A stretch of 64,000 nt of DNA. Source: CAWHNT01 sp963830775 (GTDB taxonomy: Bacteria; Pseudomonadota; Alphaproteobacteria; Geminicoccales; Geminicoccaceae). Positions 26,950 through 36,753 of this stretch are shown here, piece after piece (the stretch's first letter is position 1; every line of letters begins with the position of its first letter). The stretch is taken from assembly GCA_963830775.1 (NCBI GenBank), contig CAWHNT010000024.1, forward strand, positions 62,001-126,000, written 5' to 3'. A program made the translations under genes and the position numbers. The notes beneath the pieces were generated by a model. It was given only the letters and a program-made list of their open reading frames with translations. It had not been told where the DNA came from and ran no database searches.

Positions 26950-27002
26950 CGTTGACGGTTCATCGTCGCCCCTCCATATGTCGTCACTGTGACGTGGAGC
27001 CG

Positions 27003-27240
27003 ATGATGACGGCCAACTCTGCGGCGAGAATGCGGCGGCTTCGCCAGCGACATCGGGGCGAGGGCTTGCGCGAGCTTCCACGCCTCTGCGGTCCCCGACC
27101 TTCGGGACCGGGCAACCCGCAAGCCGCATCCAGAGACGGGATGCGGCCAGCTCTGGACCTATCCGCGGCATCGAGAGACGATGACGCCTGGAGCGAGCTC
27201 GCTCATGGAGCTCGGCCTTCGAGCGAGAGGCCCGCCGCTT
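27003..27240 (+). pseudogene. MazE/PemI-like antitoxin remnant
   Basis: The first 24 codons (MMTANSAARMRRLRQRHRGE) resemble alphaproteobacterial MazE/PemI antitoxins, which start with an arginine-rich DNA-binding stretch. A frame change near 27087 leads to AVPDLRDRATRK, reminiscent of the VPDxRDP block that follows. After that no consistent frame remains. It lies directly before a MazF-like remnant, as expected for a toxin-antitoxin pair. Identification rests on short matches and gene order. Confidence 0.45.
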
Positions 27241-27600
27241 GAGGCGAGGGTGAGGTCGTGCTGGTGGCTCTCCAGGGTGAGCACGGCAAAGCCGGCGCCC
27301 TGCCCTCCGATCGTGCAGGCCGATCTCTTCAACCTGACGTGGAGCCCGGCACTCTTCCTCGTGGCTGCCATTGGCAGCACCGGACGATCACGGCGGCAGC
27401 AGCGTGCCGCATCCTCGTGGAGCCGGTCCAGGCGAAGCCGGCCTCCGCCAGCGCGCGCGAGCTGATCGATGCGAGCGAGCTAGACGATGGCTCCGCGATC
27501 GCCGCTGCTGCGCGGCGGCATCGGAAGGCTCGGCCGGGAAACGATGGGCAAGGTCGACGCGATGCTGGCGGTGCTGACTGGGTCTGGTACCGATCGGTGA
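27239..27600 (+). pseudogene. MazF/PemK-like toxin remnant
   Basis: Removing one G near 27250 gives LRRGEVVLVALQGEHGK, the opening of MazF/PemK mRNA interferases; in another frame KPAPCPPIVQADLFNLTW continues the typical second strand; near the end GRLGRETMGKVDAMLAVLTG matches the family's last helix, stopping at 27600. At least three frame changes lie between. The order (antitoxin first, toxin overlapping) fits. The toxin would cut mRNA at ribosome-independent sites; this copy is dead. Confidence 0.55.
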
Positions 27601-27769
27601 GTCCGCGAGGCCTGAAGCAGACACCCGTGAGTTCCTACGGCACGCCGGCCGCTACGCGGAGATGGTCGCAGGACTAGAGGTGCGGAGCAGCCAACGGGCG
27701 GCTCATGTTGCGGTGCCGCACGCATGCTCCCTAGCTTCCCGGCCGCTTTCTCAGATCGCAGGCGCCTGC

Positions 27770-28927
27770 ATGCAGCCTCCCTCGACGCGCCCCCAGAACC
27801 CCTGCTTCGGCTCCGGCCCGACCGCCAAGCGGCCGGGCTGGTCCGTGGCAGCACTCGAGCGGGCGCTGACCGGGCGCTCGCACCGCTCGGCCGAGGGCAA
27901 GAAGCGCCTGGTCGAGGTCGGCGAGCGCTCGCGGCGCATCCTGGGCATCCCCGCCGACTACCGCATCGGCATCCTCGCGGGCTCGGACACCGGCGCCTTC
28001 GAGGCCGCGATGTGGTCGATGCTGGGTGCGCGCGGCGTCGACGCCCTGGCCTATGAGAGCTTCGGCGAGGGCTGGGTCACCGACCTCGAGAAGCAGCTCA
28101 GGCTCGCCGACCTGCGCGCCCTCAAGGCCCCTTACGGCGAGCTTCCCGACCTCGCCGCCGTCGATCCCGCCCGCGACACCGTGTTCTGCTGGAACGGCAC
28201 CACCTCGGGCGCCCGCATCCCCGACGGCCACTGGATCAGCGACACCCGCCAGGGCCTCACCTTCTGCGACGCCACCTCGGCCGCCTTCGCCATGGACTTG
28301 CCCTGGCCCAAGCTCGATGTCGTCACCTGGTCCTGGCAGAAGGTGCTGGGCGGCGAGGCGCAGCACGGCATGCTGGTGCTCTCGCCGCGCGCCGTGGAGC
28401 GCCTGGAGAGCTGGAAGCCCGCCTGGCCGCTGCCCAAGATCTTCCGCCTGACCAAGGGTGGGAAGCTGATCGACGGCATCTTCCAGGGCGAGACCATCAA
28501 CACCCCCTCCATGCTGGCCGTGCAGGATGCTTTCGATGGCCTCGCCTGGGCCGAGAGCGTGGGCGGCCTGCCGGGCCTGATGGAGCGTTGCCGCCGCAAC
28601 CTCGCCGCCGTCGAGGCCTGGGTGGAGGGCGCCGGCTGGCCGGGCTTCCTCGCCGCACGACCCGAGATCCGCTCGCCCACCTCGGTCTGCCTCACCATCA
28701 CCGACCCCGCCTTCACCGCCCTGCCCGAGAAGGCGCAAGCGGCCTTCGTCAAGGACCTGACCCGGCTCCTGGCCGAGGAGCGGGTGGCCTACGACATCGC
28801 CAGCTACCGCGATGCCCCGGCGGGCCTGCGCCTCTGGTGCGGTGCCACGGTCGAGACCGCCGACGTCGAGGCCCTGCTGCCGTGGCTCGACTGGGCCTTC
28901 GCCACCACCCGGGCCCGGCTCGCCTGA
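27770..28927 (+). CDS. serC: Phosphoserine aminotransferase
   Basis: 385 residues, PLP-dependent, converting 3-phosphohydroxypyruvate and glutamate to phosphoserine and 2-oxoglutarate. It belongs to the alphaproteobacterial class: PCFGSGPTAKRPGW at the start, AGSDTGAFEAAMWSMLG, FCWNGTTSGARIPDG, CDATSAAFAMDLPW and the PLP lysine in TWSWQKVLGGEAQHGM. The chosen ATG (27770) begins MQPPSTRPQNPCFGSGP; the frame is open upstream without homology. serA follows after 27 bases, so the pair forms an operon for the first two steps of serine synthesis (SerA then SerC). Confidence 0.95.
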   Translation: MQPPSTRPQNPCFGSGPTAKRPGWSVAALERALTGRSHRSAEGKKRLVEVGERSRRILGIPADYRIGILAGSDTGAFEAAMWSMLGARGVDALAYESFGEGWVTDLEKQLRLADLRALKAPYGELPDLAAVDPARDTVFCWNGTTSGARIPDGHWISDTRQGLTFCDATSAAFAMDLPWPKLDVVTWSWQKVLGGEAQHGMLVLSPRAVERLESWKPAWPLPKIFRLTKGGKLIDGIFQGETINTPSMLAVQDAFDGLAWAESVGGLPGLMERCRRNLAAVEAWVEGAGWPGFLAARPEIRSPTSVCLTITDPAFTALPEKAQAAFVKDLTRLLAEERVAYDIASYRDAPAGLRLWCGATVETADVEALLPWLDWAFATTRARLA

Positions 28928-28954
28928 CCCTTTCTCCTTCGACGGACACCTGCC

Positions 28955-30532
28955 ATGCCAAGAGTGCTCATCGCCGACGAGCTGAGCCCCGCTGCCCTGC
29001 GCATCTTCGCCGAGCGCGGGCTGGAGGCCGAGGTCCGCACCGGCCTCAAGAAGGACGAGCTCGCCGCCATCATCGCCGACTATGACGGGCTCGCCGTCCG
29101 CTCCGCCACCAAGGTCACGGCCGACATTCTGGCCGTCGCCACCAGGCTCAAGGTCGTCGGCCGCGCCGGCATCGGCGTCGACAATATCGACGTCGACGCC
29201 GCCACCCAGCGCGGCGTGGTGGTGATGAACACCCCCTTCGGCAACTCCGTCACCACGGCCGAGCACGCCATCTCGCTGATGCTGGCCTTGTGCCGCCAGA
29301 TCCCGCTGGCCGACCGTTCCACCCGTGCCGGCAAATGGGAGAAGTCCCGCTTCATGGGCGTGGAGCTCATGGGCAAGACCCTGGGCCTGATCGGCTGCGG
29401 CAATATCGGCTCGATCGTCGCCGACCGCGCGCAAGGGCTGAAGATGCGGGTCGTCGCCTACGACCCCTACCTCGCCCAGGCCCGTGCCCGCGACCTCAAC
29501 GTCGAGAAGGTCGAGCTCGACGAGCTCCTGGCCCGCGCCGACCTCATCTCCCTCCACACGCCGCTGACCGAGCACACACGGAACGTCCTCTCCCGCACCA
29601 ACCTCGAGCGCACACGGCCCGGCGTCCGCATCGTCAACTGCGCCCGCGGCGGCCTGGTCGACGAGCAGGCGCTGCACGACCTCATCAAGGCCGGCCACAT
29701 CGCCGGTGCCGCCCTCGACGTCTTCGCCACCGAGCCCGCCCGCGAGTCGCCGCTCTTCGCCCTCGACGAGGTGATCGTGACCCCCCATCTGGGCGCGTCC
29801 ACCAGCGAGGCGCAGGAGAACGTGGCCCTCCAGGTGGCCGAGCAGATCAGCGACTACCTGACCACAGGTGCGGTCGTGAACGCGCTCAACATGCCGGCCG
29901 TCACCGCGGAGGAGGCACCCCGCATCCGCCCCTACATGCACCTGGCCGAGCAGCTGGGCTCCTTCGCGGGCCAGCTCACCGAGACGGCACTCAAGGCCGT
30001 CACCATCACCTATGCCGGCCGCGCCGCCTCGCTCAACACCCGGCCCGTGACCCAGGTCGCCATCGCCTCCCTGCTCCGCCCGCTGCTCAGCAGCATCAAC
30101 ATGGTGAACGCGCTGACCGTCGCCCGCTCGCGCAACATCGACGTCACCATCGTCACCCACGAGCAGGTCGAGGGCTACCAGACCTCGATCCAGCTCGAGG
30201 TCACGAGCGAGAGCGGCACCCGCGAGGTCACCGGCACCCTGTTCCAGGACCAGGAGCCGCGCCTGGTCTCGATCCGCCAGATCCCCATGGAGGCCCGCCT
30301 CGGCTCGCGCATGCTCTACGTCCGCAACCAGGACCGCCCCGGCCTGATCGGCGCCCTCGGCCGCACCCTGGGCGACGCCGAGGTCAACATCGCCACCTTC
30401 CACCTCGGCCGCGACCGCCCCGGCGGCGACGCCATCGCCCTGGTCGAGGTCGACCAGCCCGTCGAGCAGCCCGTCCTCGACCGCATCGCCGACCTGCCCC
30501 AGGTGCTCTACGTCAAGCAGCTCGCCTTCTGA
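28955..30532 (+). CDS. serA: D-3-phosphoglycerate dehydrogenase
   Basis: 525 residues. The N-terminal D-2-hydroxyacid dehydrogenase part has GRAGIGVDNIDVDAAT, the NAD loop LIGCGNIGSIVADRA and the catalytic Arg/Glu/His in NCARGGLVDE, DVFATEP and TPHLGAST. From about residue 320 it carries the extra ASB domain and a C-terminal ACT domain (LYVRNQDRPGLIGALGRTLG), the long form that may be inhibited by serine. It oxidises 3-phosphoglycerate to 3-phosphohydroxypyruvate. Forms an operon with serC. Confidence 0.97.
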   Translation: MPRVLIADELSPAALRIFAERGLEAEVRTGLKKDELAAIIADYDGLAVRSATKVTADILAVATRLKVVGRAGIGVDNIDVDAATQRGVVVMNTPFGNSVTTAEHAISLMLALCRQIPLADRSTRAGKWEKSRFMGVELMGKTLGLIGCGNIGSIVADRAQGLKMRVVAYDPYLAQARARDLNVEKVELDELLARADLISLHTPLTEHTRNVLSRTNLERTRPGVRIVNCARGGLVDEQALHDLIKAGHIAGAALDVFATEPARESPLFALDEVIVTPHLGASTSEAQENVALQVAEQISDYLTTGAVVNALNMPAVTAEEAPRIRPYMHLAEQLGSFAGQLTETALKAVTITYAGRAASLNTRPVTQVAIASLLRPLLSSINMVNALTVARSRNIDVTIVTHEQVEGYQTSIQLEVTSESGTREVTGTLFQDQEPRLVSIRQIPMEARLGSRMLYVRNQDRPGLIGALGRTLGDAEVNIATFHLGRDRPGGDAIALVEVDQPVEQPVLDRIADLPQVLYVKQLAF

Positions 30533-30627
30533 GGCAGATCGCTTCCCCACCGGGCGGAACAGTGGGGCGAGCGGTTTACGGATTATATTCCTTGCATCAC
30601 GGCGCATGTTCCGCTATCTCGTCCCGC

Positions 30628-31369
30628 ATGCGCCCGATGCTCGCCACCGCCCACTACGCCACCCGCAAGGGCCTCAACCGCCCCTTCGCCCGGGTCACGG
30701 CCCGCGACCGCCGCATGGGCCAGAAGCTCTCCATGGGCCTCACGCCCAGGCAGGTGGCACGGCTGGAGGGCATGGTCCCGGCCGACGTCGAGACCCTCGT
30801 CGCCGAGCCCGAGTTCAAGGCCCTCATCGACGGCTACAACACCCTGCACGCCATGCCGGAGGACGAGCAGCGCCGCATCCTGACCCAGCTCGCCCGCCAC
30901 CTCCTGATGGAGGCGACGGCGCTGGGTGACGTGCGGGTGGCCATGTTCATCCTGCTCCAGGAGCGCATGGGCAAGGACCCGGCCCGCACCCTGGCCGACG
31001 GCGTGATCGCCGCCAACAAGCGTGCCGCCCAGCCGGCACCGGCTCCTCGCACGCCCAGCCCCTCGCCGCGCGCGCCTCGCCCGTCCGACGATCCCGAGCT
31101 GCGCACGATGCAGCGGGTGGAGAGCCGCCTACGCGGCGAGCTGCAGCAGGAGCATGCGGCGGTTCACGCCGCTGTGGCGGCGGATGAGGCTCCTCCCATG
31201 GAGGAGCAAGCGCCCGAGCCGGAGCCGCCCCTGCGGCAGCGCCGCTCGCCGCGGCCTTCCTCGACCCCGATCCTCAGCGACTACCAGAGCCGCGCCATCG
31301 AGGCCCTGCTCCTGCTTGAAGAACGCGGCCCCCGACGAGCAGCCCACCCCGCGCGCGCAGGCGCCCTAG
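30628..31369 (+). pseudogene. Unknown protein, paralogue of the gene at 43966, late frameshift
   Basis: Starts MRPMLATAHYATRKGLNRPF. The conserved core, about residues 30-125 (MGLTPRQVARLEGM, then EPEFKALIDGYNTLHAMPED and MFILLQERMGKDPARTLADG), is clearly related to the same region of the gene at 43966-44676 and has a helix-turn-helix-like opening. The tail is proline-, serine- and charge-rich and probably disordered. An extra G near 31318 shifts the last codons; corrected it ends NAAPDEQPTPRAQAP at 31369, 246 residues. I do not recognise the family; DNA or RNA binding is a guess from the HTH-like start. Confidence 0.6.
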
Positions 31370-31454
31370 CTGCACCGACGAAGCTGGAAAGCCGGCACCT
31401 CCCGCACCATTGTCGCCCTTCGGGGGATGGCCTGCGGCAGTTCGGGGTGGCGGC

Positions 31455-31847
31455 ATGTACAGCGAGACGACCCGCTCCATCCGCATCGCGGTCGAGCCGT
31501 TCTACGTGGCGGAGCAGTCGGCACCCGACACCGGCCGCTATGTGTTCGGCTACAGGGTCACGATCGAGAACAAGGGTCCGGAGCCCGTCCAGCTCCTGGC
31601 CCGGCACTGGCGCATCACCGATGCCAGGGGCCGCGTGATCGAGGTCCGCGGTGCGGGGGTCGTGGGCGAGCAGCCGCGGCTCGAGCCCGGTGCGAGCTAC
31701 AAGTACACCAGCGGCACGCCGCTCGACACGCCTTCCGGCATCATGGTCGGCACCTACAAGATGGTGACCGACGGGGGCGAGCTGTTCGAGGCCAGGATCC
31801 CGGCCTTCTCGCTCGACGCCCCGGGGCCGCGTGGGCCGGTGAATTGA
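31455..31847 (+). CDS. apaG: ApaG protein
   Basis: 130 residues with the full single-domain fibronectin-like fold: SIRIAVEPFYVAEQS, YRVTIENKGPEPVQLLARHW, TDARGRVIEVRGAGVVGEQP, GASYKYTSGTPLDTPSG and MVGTYKMV. ApaG is a small cytosolic protein linked to divalent cation and phosphate homeostasis; its biochemical role is not settled. ATG at 31455 is preceded by a GGGGTGGCGG ribosome-like stretch. The next gene begins on TTG four bases before this stop. Confidence 0.95.
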   Translation: MYSETTRSIRIAVEPFYVAEQSAPDTGRYVFGYRVTIENKGPEPVQLLARHWRITDARGRVIEVRGAGVVGEQPRLEPGASYKYTSGTPLDTPSGIMVGTYKMVTDGGELFEARIPAFSLDAPGPRGPVN

Positions 31848-32308
31848 GCAACTTCCTGCGCGCCCTCCTGGGCCTCGATCCCGAGCCCCCGACCGTCGAG
31901 ACCACGCTCGACCCGCGCCTCGTCGCGGCAGCGGCCCTCATGGTCGAGGCGGCGAGCATGGACGGCAGCTTCACCGACCGCGAGCGGGCGCGCATCGAGC
32001 AGCTGCTGGTCGACCGCTTCCACCTCACGCCCGAGGTCGCGGCCGAGCTCCTGGGCGAGGCCCAGGGCCACGCCCAGGACAGCGCCGGCTGGCACGGCTT
32101 CACCACCGCCGTGAAGGACGGGTTCGACCATCAGGGCCGGATCGGTCTGGTCGAGATGATGTGGGAGATCGTCTACGCCGATGGCGAGCTCCACGACTAC
32201 GAGGCCTCCCTCATGCGCCGCGTCACGGGTCTCCTCTATGTCAGCGGCGGCGAGAGTGCCGAGGCCCGGGAGCGGGCGCTTGCCCGGCTGGGCCTCTCGT
32301 CAGCCTGA
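31844..32308 (+). CDS. TerB-like tellurite-resistance/co-chaperone domain protein
   Basis: 154 residues starting at a TTG that overlaps the apaG stop. It has the TerB-type all-helical fold with two acidic, metal-binding-like motifs: ASMDGSFTDRERARIEQLL and VYADGELHDYEASLMRRV. TerB-like proteins occur alone in many proteobacteria, often near membranes or chaperones; no specific task is known. It is coupled to apaG and followed by a Fur-type regulator after a 49-base gap. Confidence 0.85.
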   Translation: MSNFLRALLGLDPEPPTVETTLDPRLVAAAALMVEAASMDGSFTDRERARIEQLLVDRFHLTPEVAAELLGEAQGHAQDSAGWHGFTTAVKDGFDHQGRIGLVEMMWEIVYADGELHDYEASLMRRVTGLLYVSGGESAEARERALARLGLSSA

Positions 32309-32357
32309 CCGGTGCGCCACCTCGCAGGTGCCGCCGATCGCCGCTATGCTCCCCTCC

Positions 32358-32864
32358 ATGATCAGCACGACCCAAGCCGCCAGGGCCGCCGACCCGTTCC
32401 CCATCGCCTCGCACGACCATACGAGCTGCGTGCGCGACGCCCTCGTCCAGGCCGAGGCGGTCTGCTCGCAGCGCGGCCTGCGCCTGACCGAGCTGCGCCG
32501 CCGCGTGCTGGAGACGGTCTGGGAGAGCCACGCCCCGGTCGGCGCCTACGAGATCATGGAGCGGCTGGCCGACGAGCGCGGCCGGGTGGCCCCGCCCACC
32601 GTCTACCGCACGCTGGAGTTCCTGAGCCGCGAGGGCCTCGTCCACCGCATCGACAGCCTCAACGCCTTCGTCGGCTGCCGGTCGCCCGAGGCCCTGCACC
32701 GCGCCTTCTTCCTCATCTGCCGCTCCTGCCGCAACGCCGTCGAGATCCACGACGGCACCGTCGAGACCGCCCTCGACCGTGTCGCCGCCGATGCCGGCTT
32801 CGCGCTCGAGCGGGCGACGGTGGAATTGGCCGGGGTCTGCGCCCACTGCCGCGACCGGGGCTGA
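32358..32864 (+). CDS. zur: Fur-family regulator, Zur-like
   Basis: 168 residues. The winged helix contains RGLRLTELRRRVLETVWESH and the recognition segment RVAPPTVYRTLEFLSREGLV. The dimerisation part has two CxxC pairs (ICRSCRN and CAHCRDR) that hold a structural zinc, plus His/Glu ligands, which favours Zur over Fur or PerR. It would repress zinc uptake genes when zinc is ample. The start is ATG 32358; MLPSM at 32346 is possible. It is coupled to ubiX by an ATGA overlap, an unusual partnership. Confidence 0.85.
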   Translation: MISTTQAARAADPFPIASHDHTSCVRDALVQAEAVCSQRGLRLTELRRRVLETVWESHAPVGAYEIMERLADERGRVAPPTVYRTLEFLSREGLVHRIDSLNAFVGCRSPEALHRAFFLICRSCRNAVEIHDGTVETALDRVAADAGFALERATVELAGVCAHCRDRG

Positions 32865-33433
32865 TGGCACGGCACCTCGTCGTCGGCATCACCGGTGCTT
32901 CGGGCGTCGTCTACGGGGTGCGGGCGCTGGAGCTCCTGGCCGAGGCCGGCATCGAGACCCACCTCGTCCTGACCCGCTCGGCCGCCCTCACCATCGGCTA
33001 CGAGCTGAACCTCTCCCTCGACGCCGTGAAGGCCAAGGCCACGAAGGTCCACCCCGTGGCCGATGTCGGCGCCTCGATCGCCTCGGGCTCTTTCCCGACC
33101 GAGGGCATGCTGATCGCCCCCTGCTCGATGCGCAGCCTCGCCGCCATCGCCACCGGCAATACCGGCAACCTCCTGACCCGTGCCGCCGACGTGGCCCTGA
33201 AGGAGCGCCGCCGCCTCGTCCTCCTGGTGCGCGAGGCGCCGCTGCATCTGGGCCACCTGCGCAACATGGTGGCGGTGACCGAGATGGGTGCCATCGTCTC
33301 CCCGCCGGTCCCGGCCTTCTACGCCAGGCCGCGCAGCATCGAGGAGATGGTCGACCACACGGTCGGCCGAGCCCTCGACCTGTTCGGCATCGAGGTCCCG
33401 GGCGTCACCCGCTGGCGGGAGGGCGAGCCCTGA
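32864..33433 (+). CDS. ubiX: Flavin prenyltransferase UbiX
   Basis: 189 residues. VVGITGASGVVYGVRALELL is the FMN-binding N-terminus; VGASIASGSFPTEGMLIAPC and SMRSLAAIATGNTGNLLTRA, then LVLLVREAPLHLGHLRNM are the canonical blocks. UbiX joins dimethylallyl phosphate to FMN to make the prenylated cofactor used by UbiD decarboxylases in ubiquinone synthesis or aromatic acid metabolism. No ubiD in the window. The 3' end overlaps the convergent SDR gene by 29 bases. Confidence 0.95.
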   Translation: MARHLVVGITGASGVVYGVRALELLAEAGIETHLVLTRSAALTIGYELNLSLDAVKAKATKVHPVADVGASIASGSFPTEGMLIAPCSMRSLAAIATGNTGNLLTRAADVALKERRRLVLLVREAPLHLGHLRNMVAVTEMGAIVSPPVPAFYARPRSIEEMVDHTVGRALDLFGIEVPGVTRWREGEP

Positions 33434-34247
33434 ACCGGGTGCGGACGAAGTCCACATAGTCCTGGTCCGCCATCGCCCGCTTCGCCGCCACGAGGCCCCC
33501 TGTATCCTCGCCCACGAAGTAGCGCAGCCGGTCGGTGCCGTCCGTGGCCGCACCGAAGATCACCCCCGCCACCTCGTCGGCCGTCGTCACCCGGCTGGCC
33601 GTGTTGCTGGCGAAGACGGCGTTCATCCGCGCCACGAACTGGTCATAGTCCGCTGGCGCGGAAACCTGGCCATGCTCCTCGCCCATGCGCCTGGAGAAGG
33701 TGGTCCCGGTGACGCCGCCGCTGGGCTCGACGATCTTCACCTTGATGTTCTGGGCAGCGAGCTCGAATGCCAGCGCCTCGGAGAACCCTTCCAGCGCATG
33801 CTTGGCGGCACAGTAGAGCGAGACCATCGGCAGCCCGACCAGCCCGGCGCGCGAGCTGATGTTGACGATCACCCCGGCCTTGTTCTGCCGGAAGTGGGGC
33901 AGCACGGCGCGGGTGACGTCCATCATCCCGAAGACGTTGACGTCGAACTGCTCGCGGACTTTCTCGGGCGGGATCCCTTCGAACACTCCGAACAGGCTGA
34001 ACCCGGCATTGTTGACGAGCGCGTCGATCCGGCCGAAGCGTGCGATCCCTTCCTCGATCGCCTGCTCGATGCTGGACGGATCCTGGACGTCGAGCCGGGT
34101 CACCAGCACATTGGGCAGGCCGGCCAGATCGTCCGGCGCCGAGCCGCGCGAGGTTGCGATCACGTTCCAGCCCTCGACCGCGAAGTGCCGGGCCGTGGCG
34201 TGGCCGATGCCGGAGGATGTGCCGGTGATCAGGACGGTGCTTGTCAT
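33405..34247 (-). CDS. Short-chain dehydrogenase/reductase
   Basis: 280 residues with the classical SDR motifs: TGTSSGIGHATARHF (NADP loop), NNAGFS, the catalytic Ser in NISSRAG and YxxxK in LYCAAKHALEGF. The chain resembles the broad group of SDRs acting on fatty or aromatic carbonyls; the exact substrate cannot be told. It is monocistronic, convergent with ubiX and divergent from larA (93 bases between starts). Confidence 0.9.
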   Translation of the reverse strand: MTSTVLITGTSSGIGHATARHFAVEGWNVIATSRGSAPDDLAGLPNVLVTRLDVQDPSSIEQAIEEGIARFGRIDALVNNAGFSLFGVFEGIPPEKVREQFDVNVFGMMDVTRAVLPHFRQNKAGVIVNISSRAGLVGLPMVSLYCAAKHALEGFSEALAFELAAQNIKVKIVEPSGGVTGTTFSRRMGEEHGQVSAPADYDQFVARMNAVFASNTASRVTTADEVAGVIFGAATDGTDRLRYFVGEDTGGLVAAKRAMADQDYVDFVRTRFRARPPASG

Positions 34248-34340
34248 GCGGCCCTAGATAGGTGCCGTGCCTGCCATCGACATCCGGCCCCTTCGGGCCT
34301 AGGTGACATGGCAGGGCTGCTATAGGCGGGAGACGGCACA

Positions 34341-35622
34341 GTGGCGATCGAGCTGCTCTATGATCGAGGCACGCTCGCGGTCGCCCCGCCGCCGGGCTGC
34401 GTGCCGACCGTCATCAACAAGCACGCCATGCCGGTGCTGCCCGACCCGGTGGGTGCGATCGAGCAGGCGCTGGCGCAGCCGGTGAACGTCGCTCCCCTGC
34501 GCGAGCTCGCCCGCGGCCGCCGCTCGGCCTGCATCCTGATCTGCGACATCACGCGACCGGTGCCCAACGGCCTCTTCCTGGCCCCCCTGATCCGCACCCT
34601 GATCGAGGCGGGCATGCCGCGCCAGGGCATCACCGTCCTCGTGGCCACCGGCCTGCACCGCCCGAACGAGGGCGAGGAGCTGGCCGAGCTCGTGGGCGAC
34701 CCCTGGGTGCTGGAGCAGGTCCGGGTCGAAAACCACATCGCCACCCAGGACGAGGACCATGTCCTGGTCGGCCGCACCGCGCGCGGCACCGTGGTCCGCC
34801 TCGACCGCCGCCTGGTCGAGGCCGAGCTCAAGATCGCGACCGGCCTGGTCGAGCCGCACTTCATGGCCGGCTGGTCCGGCGGGCGGAAGGTGATCGCCCC
34901 CGGCATCGCGCATGCCGAGACCATCACCACCTTCCACAACTCCACCTTCATGGCCCACCCGCGCGCCGCCAACTGCATCCTCGACGGCAACCCGCTGCAC
35001 GAGGAGCAGCTGGCCATCGTCGGCATGCTGGGCGGGGCCCTGGCGCTCAACACCGTGATCGACGACCAGCGCCGGCTCGCCTTCGTCAATTTCGGCGAGA
35101 TCGTGCAGAGCCATCTCGACGCCGTGGCCTTCGTGCGCCGCTACGCCGAGGTGCCGGTCCAGCAGCGCTTCAAGACCGTCGTCACCAGCGCCGCGGGCTA
35201 TCCCCTGGACAAGACCTACTACCAGACCGTGAAGGGCATGGTCGGCCCGATCGACATCCTGGAGGCCGGCGGCGATCTCATCATCGCCAGCGCCTGCTCG
35301 GAGGGGATGGGCTCGCCGCCACTATGTCGAGGCGCAGCGCCGGCTCGTCTAGCTGGGCCCCGACGGGTTCTGGAAGAGCATCGAGGGCAAGCCGCACGCC
35401 GAGATCGACGAGTGGCAGACCCAGATGCAGCTCAAGCCGATGCGGGTCGGCCGGGTGCGCCTCTTCAGCGAGGGCCTGAAGGGAGAGCAGGCCGGGCTCA
35501 CGGGCGTCGAGCCGATCGCCTCCGTCGAGGCCGCCGTCGCCGAGAGCATGGCCCGGCACGGCGACCCGCGCGTGGCCTTCGTGCCCGAGGGACCCTATGT
35601 CGTCCCGGTCCATGCCCCTTAA
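34341..35622 (+). pseudogene. larA: Nickel-pincer lactate racemase LarA, disrupted
   Basis: From a GTG start it matches LarA/DUF2088: LICDITRPVPNGLFLAPLI, TVLVATGLHRPNEGEEL, VENHIATQDEDHVLVG, ATGLVEPHFMAGWSGGRKV and PGIAHAETITTFHN, where the histidines that act in racemisation are kept. Near 35317 one extra base (GGCTCGCCGCCAC) shifts the frame; the continuing frame (HYVEAQRRLV) then hits a TAG at 35350 where a Glu codon is expected before LGPDGFWKSIEGK, and ends at 35622. Two independent lesions make inactivation real or the reads poor. LarA interconverts D- and L-lactate or related 2-hydroxyacids using the cofactor made by larB, larC and larE just downstream. Confidence 0.85.
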
Positions 35623-36753
35623 GGGCATCGCCCACATCCACCTCGACCCGCTGGGCGGCATCGCCGGCGACATGTTCGCGGCGGCGGTGCTCGACGCCTT
35701 CCCGGAGCTGGAAGCACCCCTCGCCGAGGCGCTGGCCGGCTCCGGCGCTGCCGTCCGGGCACGGCCTGCGACGCATCCCTGTCGACGGCCACGGCCTCGC
35801 CGGCTCCAGGATCGAGCTCGAGGCACCCGAGGCGCTCACCCCGTCCGGCCACCTGAGCGCCATCCTTGACCGCCTTGCCGGCAGCGACCTCGCCCCCGCC
35901 GTCCGGACCCGTGCCGCCGCGATCTACCGCCTGCTGGCCGAGGCCGAGGGCCGCGTCCACGGCGTGCCCCCCGAGCAGGTCCACTTCCACGAGCTCGCCG
36001 ACTGGGACTCCTATCTCGACATCGTAGCCGCCGCCTGGCTGATCGAGCTTCTGGGTGCCCGGAGCTGGTCGACCGCACCTCTCCCGCTGGGCCGCGGCCG
36101 GATCAGGACCGCGCACGGCATGCTCCCCGTCCCGGCCCCCGCGACCGCCCTTCTCCTGCGCGGCCTGCCGGTCCACGACGACGGCATCGAAGGCGAGCGC
36201 GTCACCCCGACCGGGGCCGCCATCCTCCGCCATCTGGCCCCGACCACCACCATCCCGCCCGGCGCCATCCTCGCCACCGGCCACGGCTTCGGCACCCGCC
36301 TGCTCGACGGTGTCCCCAACCTGCTCCGCCTCCTGGCGTTCAGCTCGGGGACGGCGACGACCGAGCAGGTCGGCGTCGTCCGCTTCGAGATCGACGACCA
36401 GACCGGCGAGGACCTCGCCATAGCGCTCGACCGCCTGCGCGAGCTCGCCGCCGTGCGCGACGTGTGCCAGTGGCCGGTGCTGGGCAAGAAGGGCCGGCTC
36501 GCCAGCGCGGTCCAGGTCCTGTGCGATGCGGACGCGGTGGACGCCGTCGCCACTGCCTGCCTGACCGAGACCTCGACCATCGGCCTGCGCTGGCGGATCG
36601 AGAGCCGCCGCGTGCTCCCCCGCGAGACCTCGGGGCATGGCCAAGCGCGTGCAGCGCCCGGACGGCAGCACCACCATCAAGGCCGATGCGGACGCCCTGT
36701 CCGGCACCTATGCCGCGCGGGCGGCACGTCGGCGCGAGATCGAGCAGGGATGA
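35612..36753 (+). pseudogene. larC: Nickel insertion protein LarC, two frameshifts
   Basis: Begins MPLKGIAHIHLDPLGGIAGD, the LarC opening, overlapping the larA stop. An extra base near 35755 and another near 36636 break it; the long middle frame (GHGLRRIPVDGHGLAGSRIE ... QVHFHELADWDSYLDIVAAA ... LPVPAPATALLLRGLPV ... TPTGAAILRHLAP) is intact and typical. Corrected, it ends MAKRVQRPDGSTTIKADADA and stops at 36753, about 379 residues. LarC is the CTP-dependent nickel insertase that completes the pincer cofactor. Histidines for nickel (VHFHELAD) are present. Confidence 0.85.
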
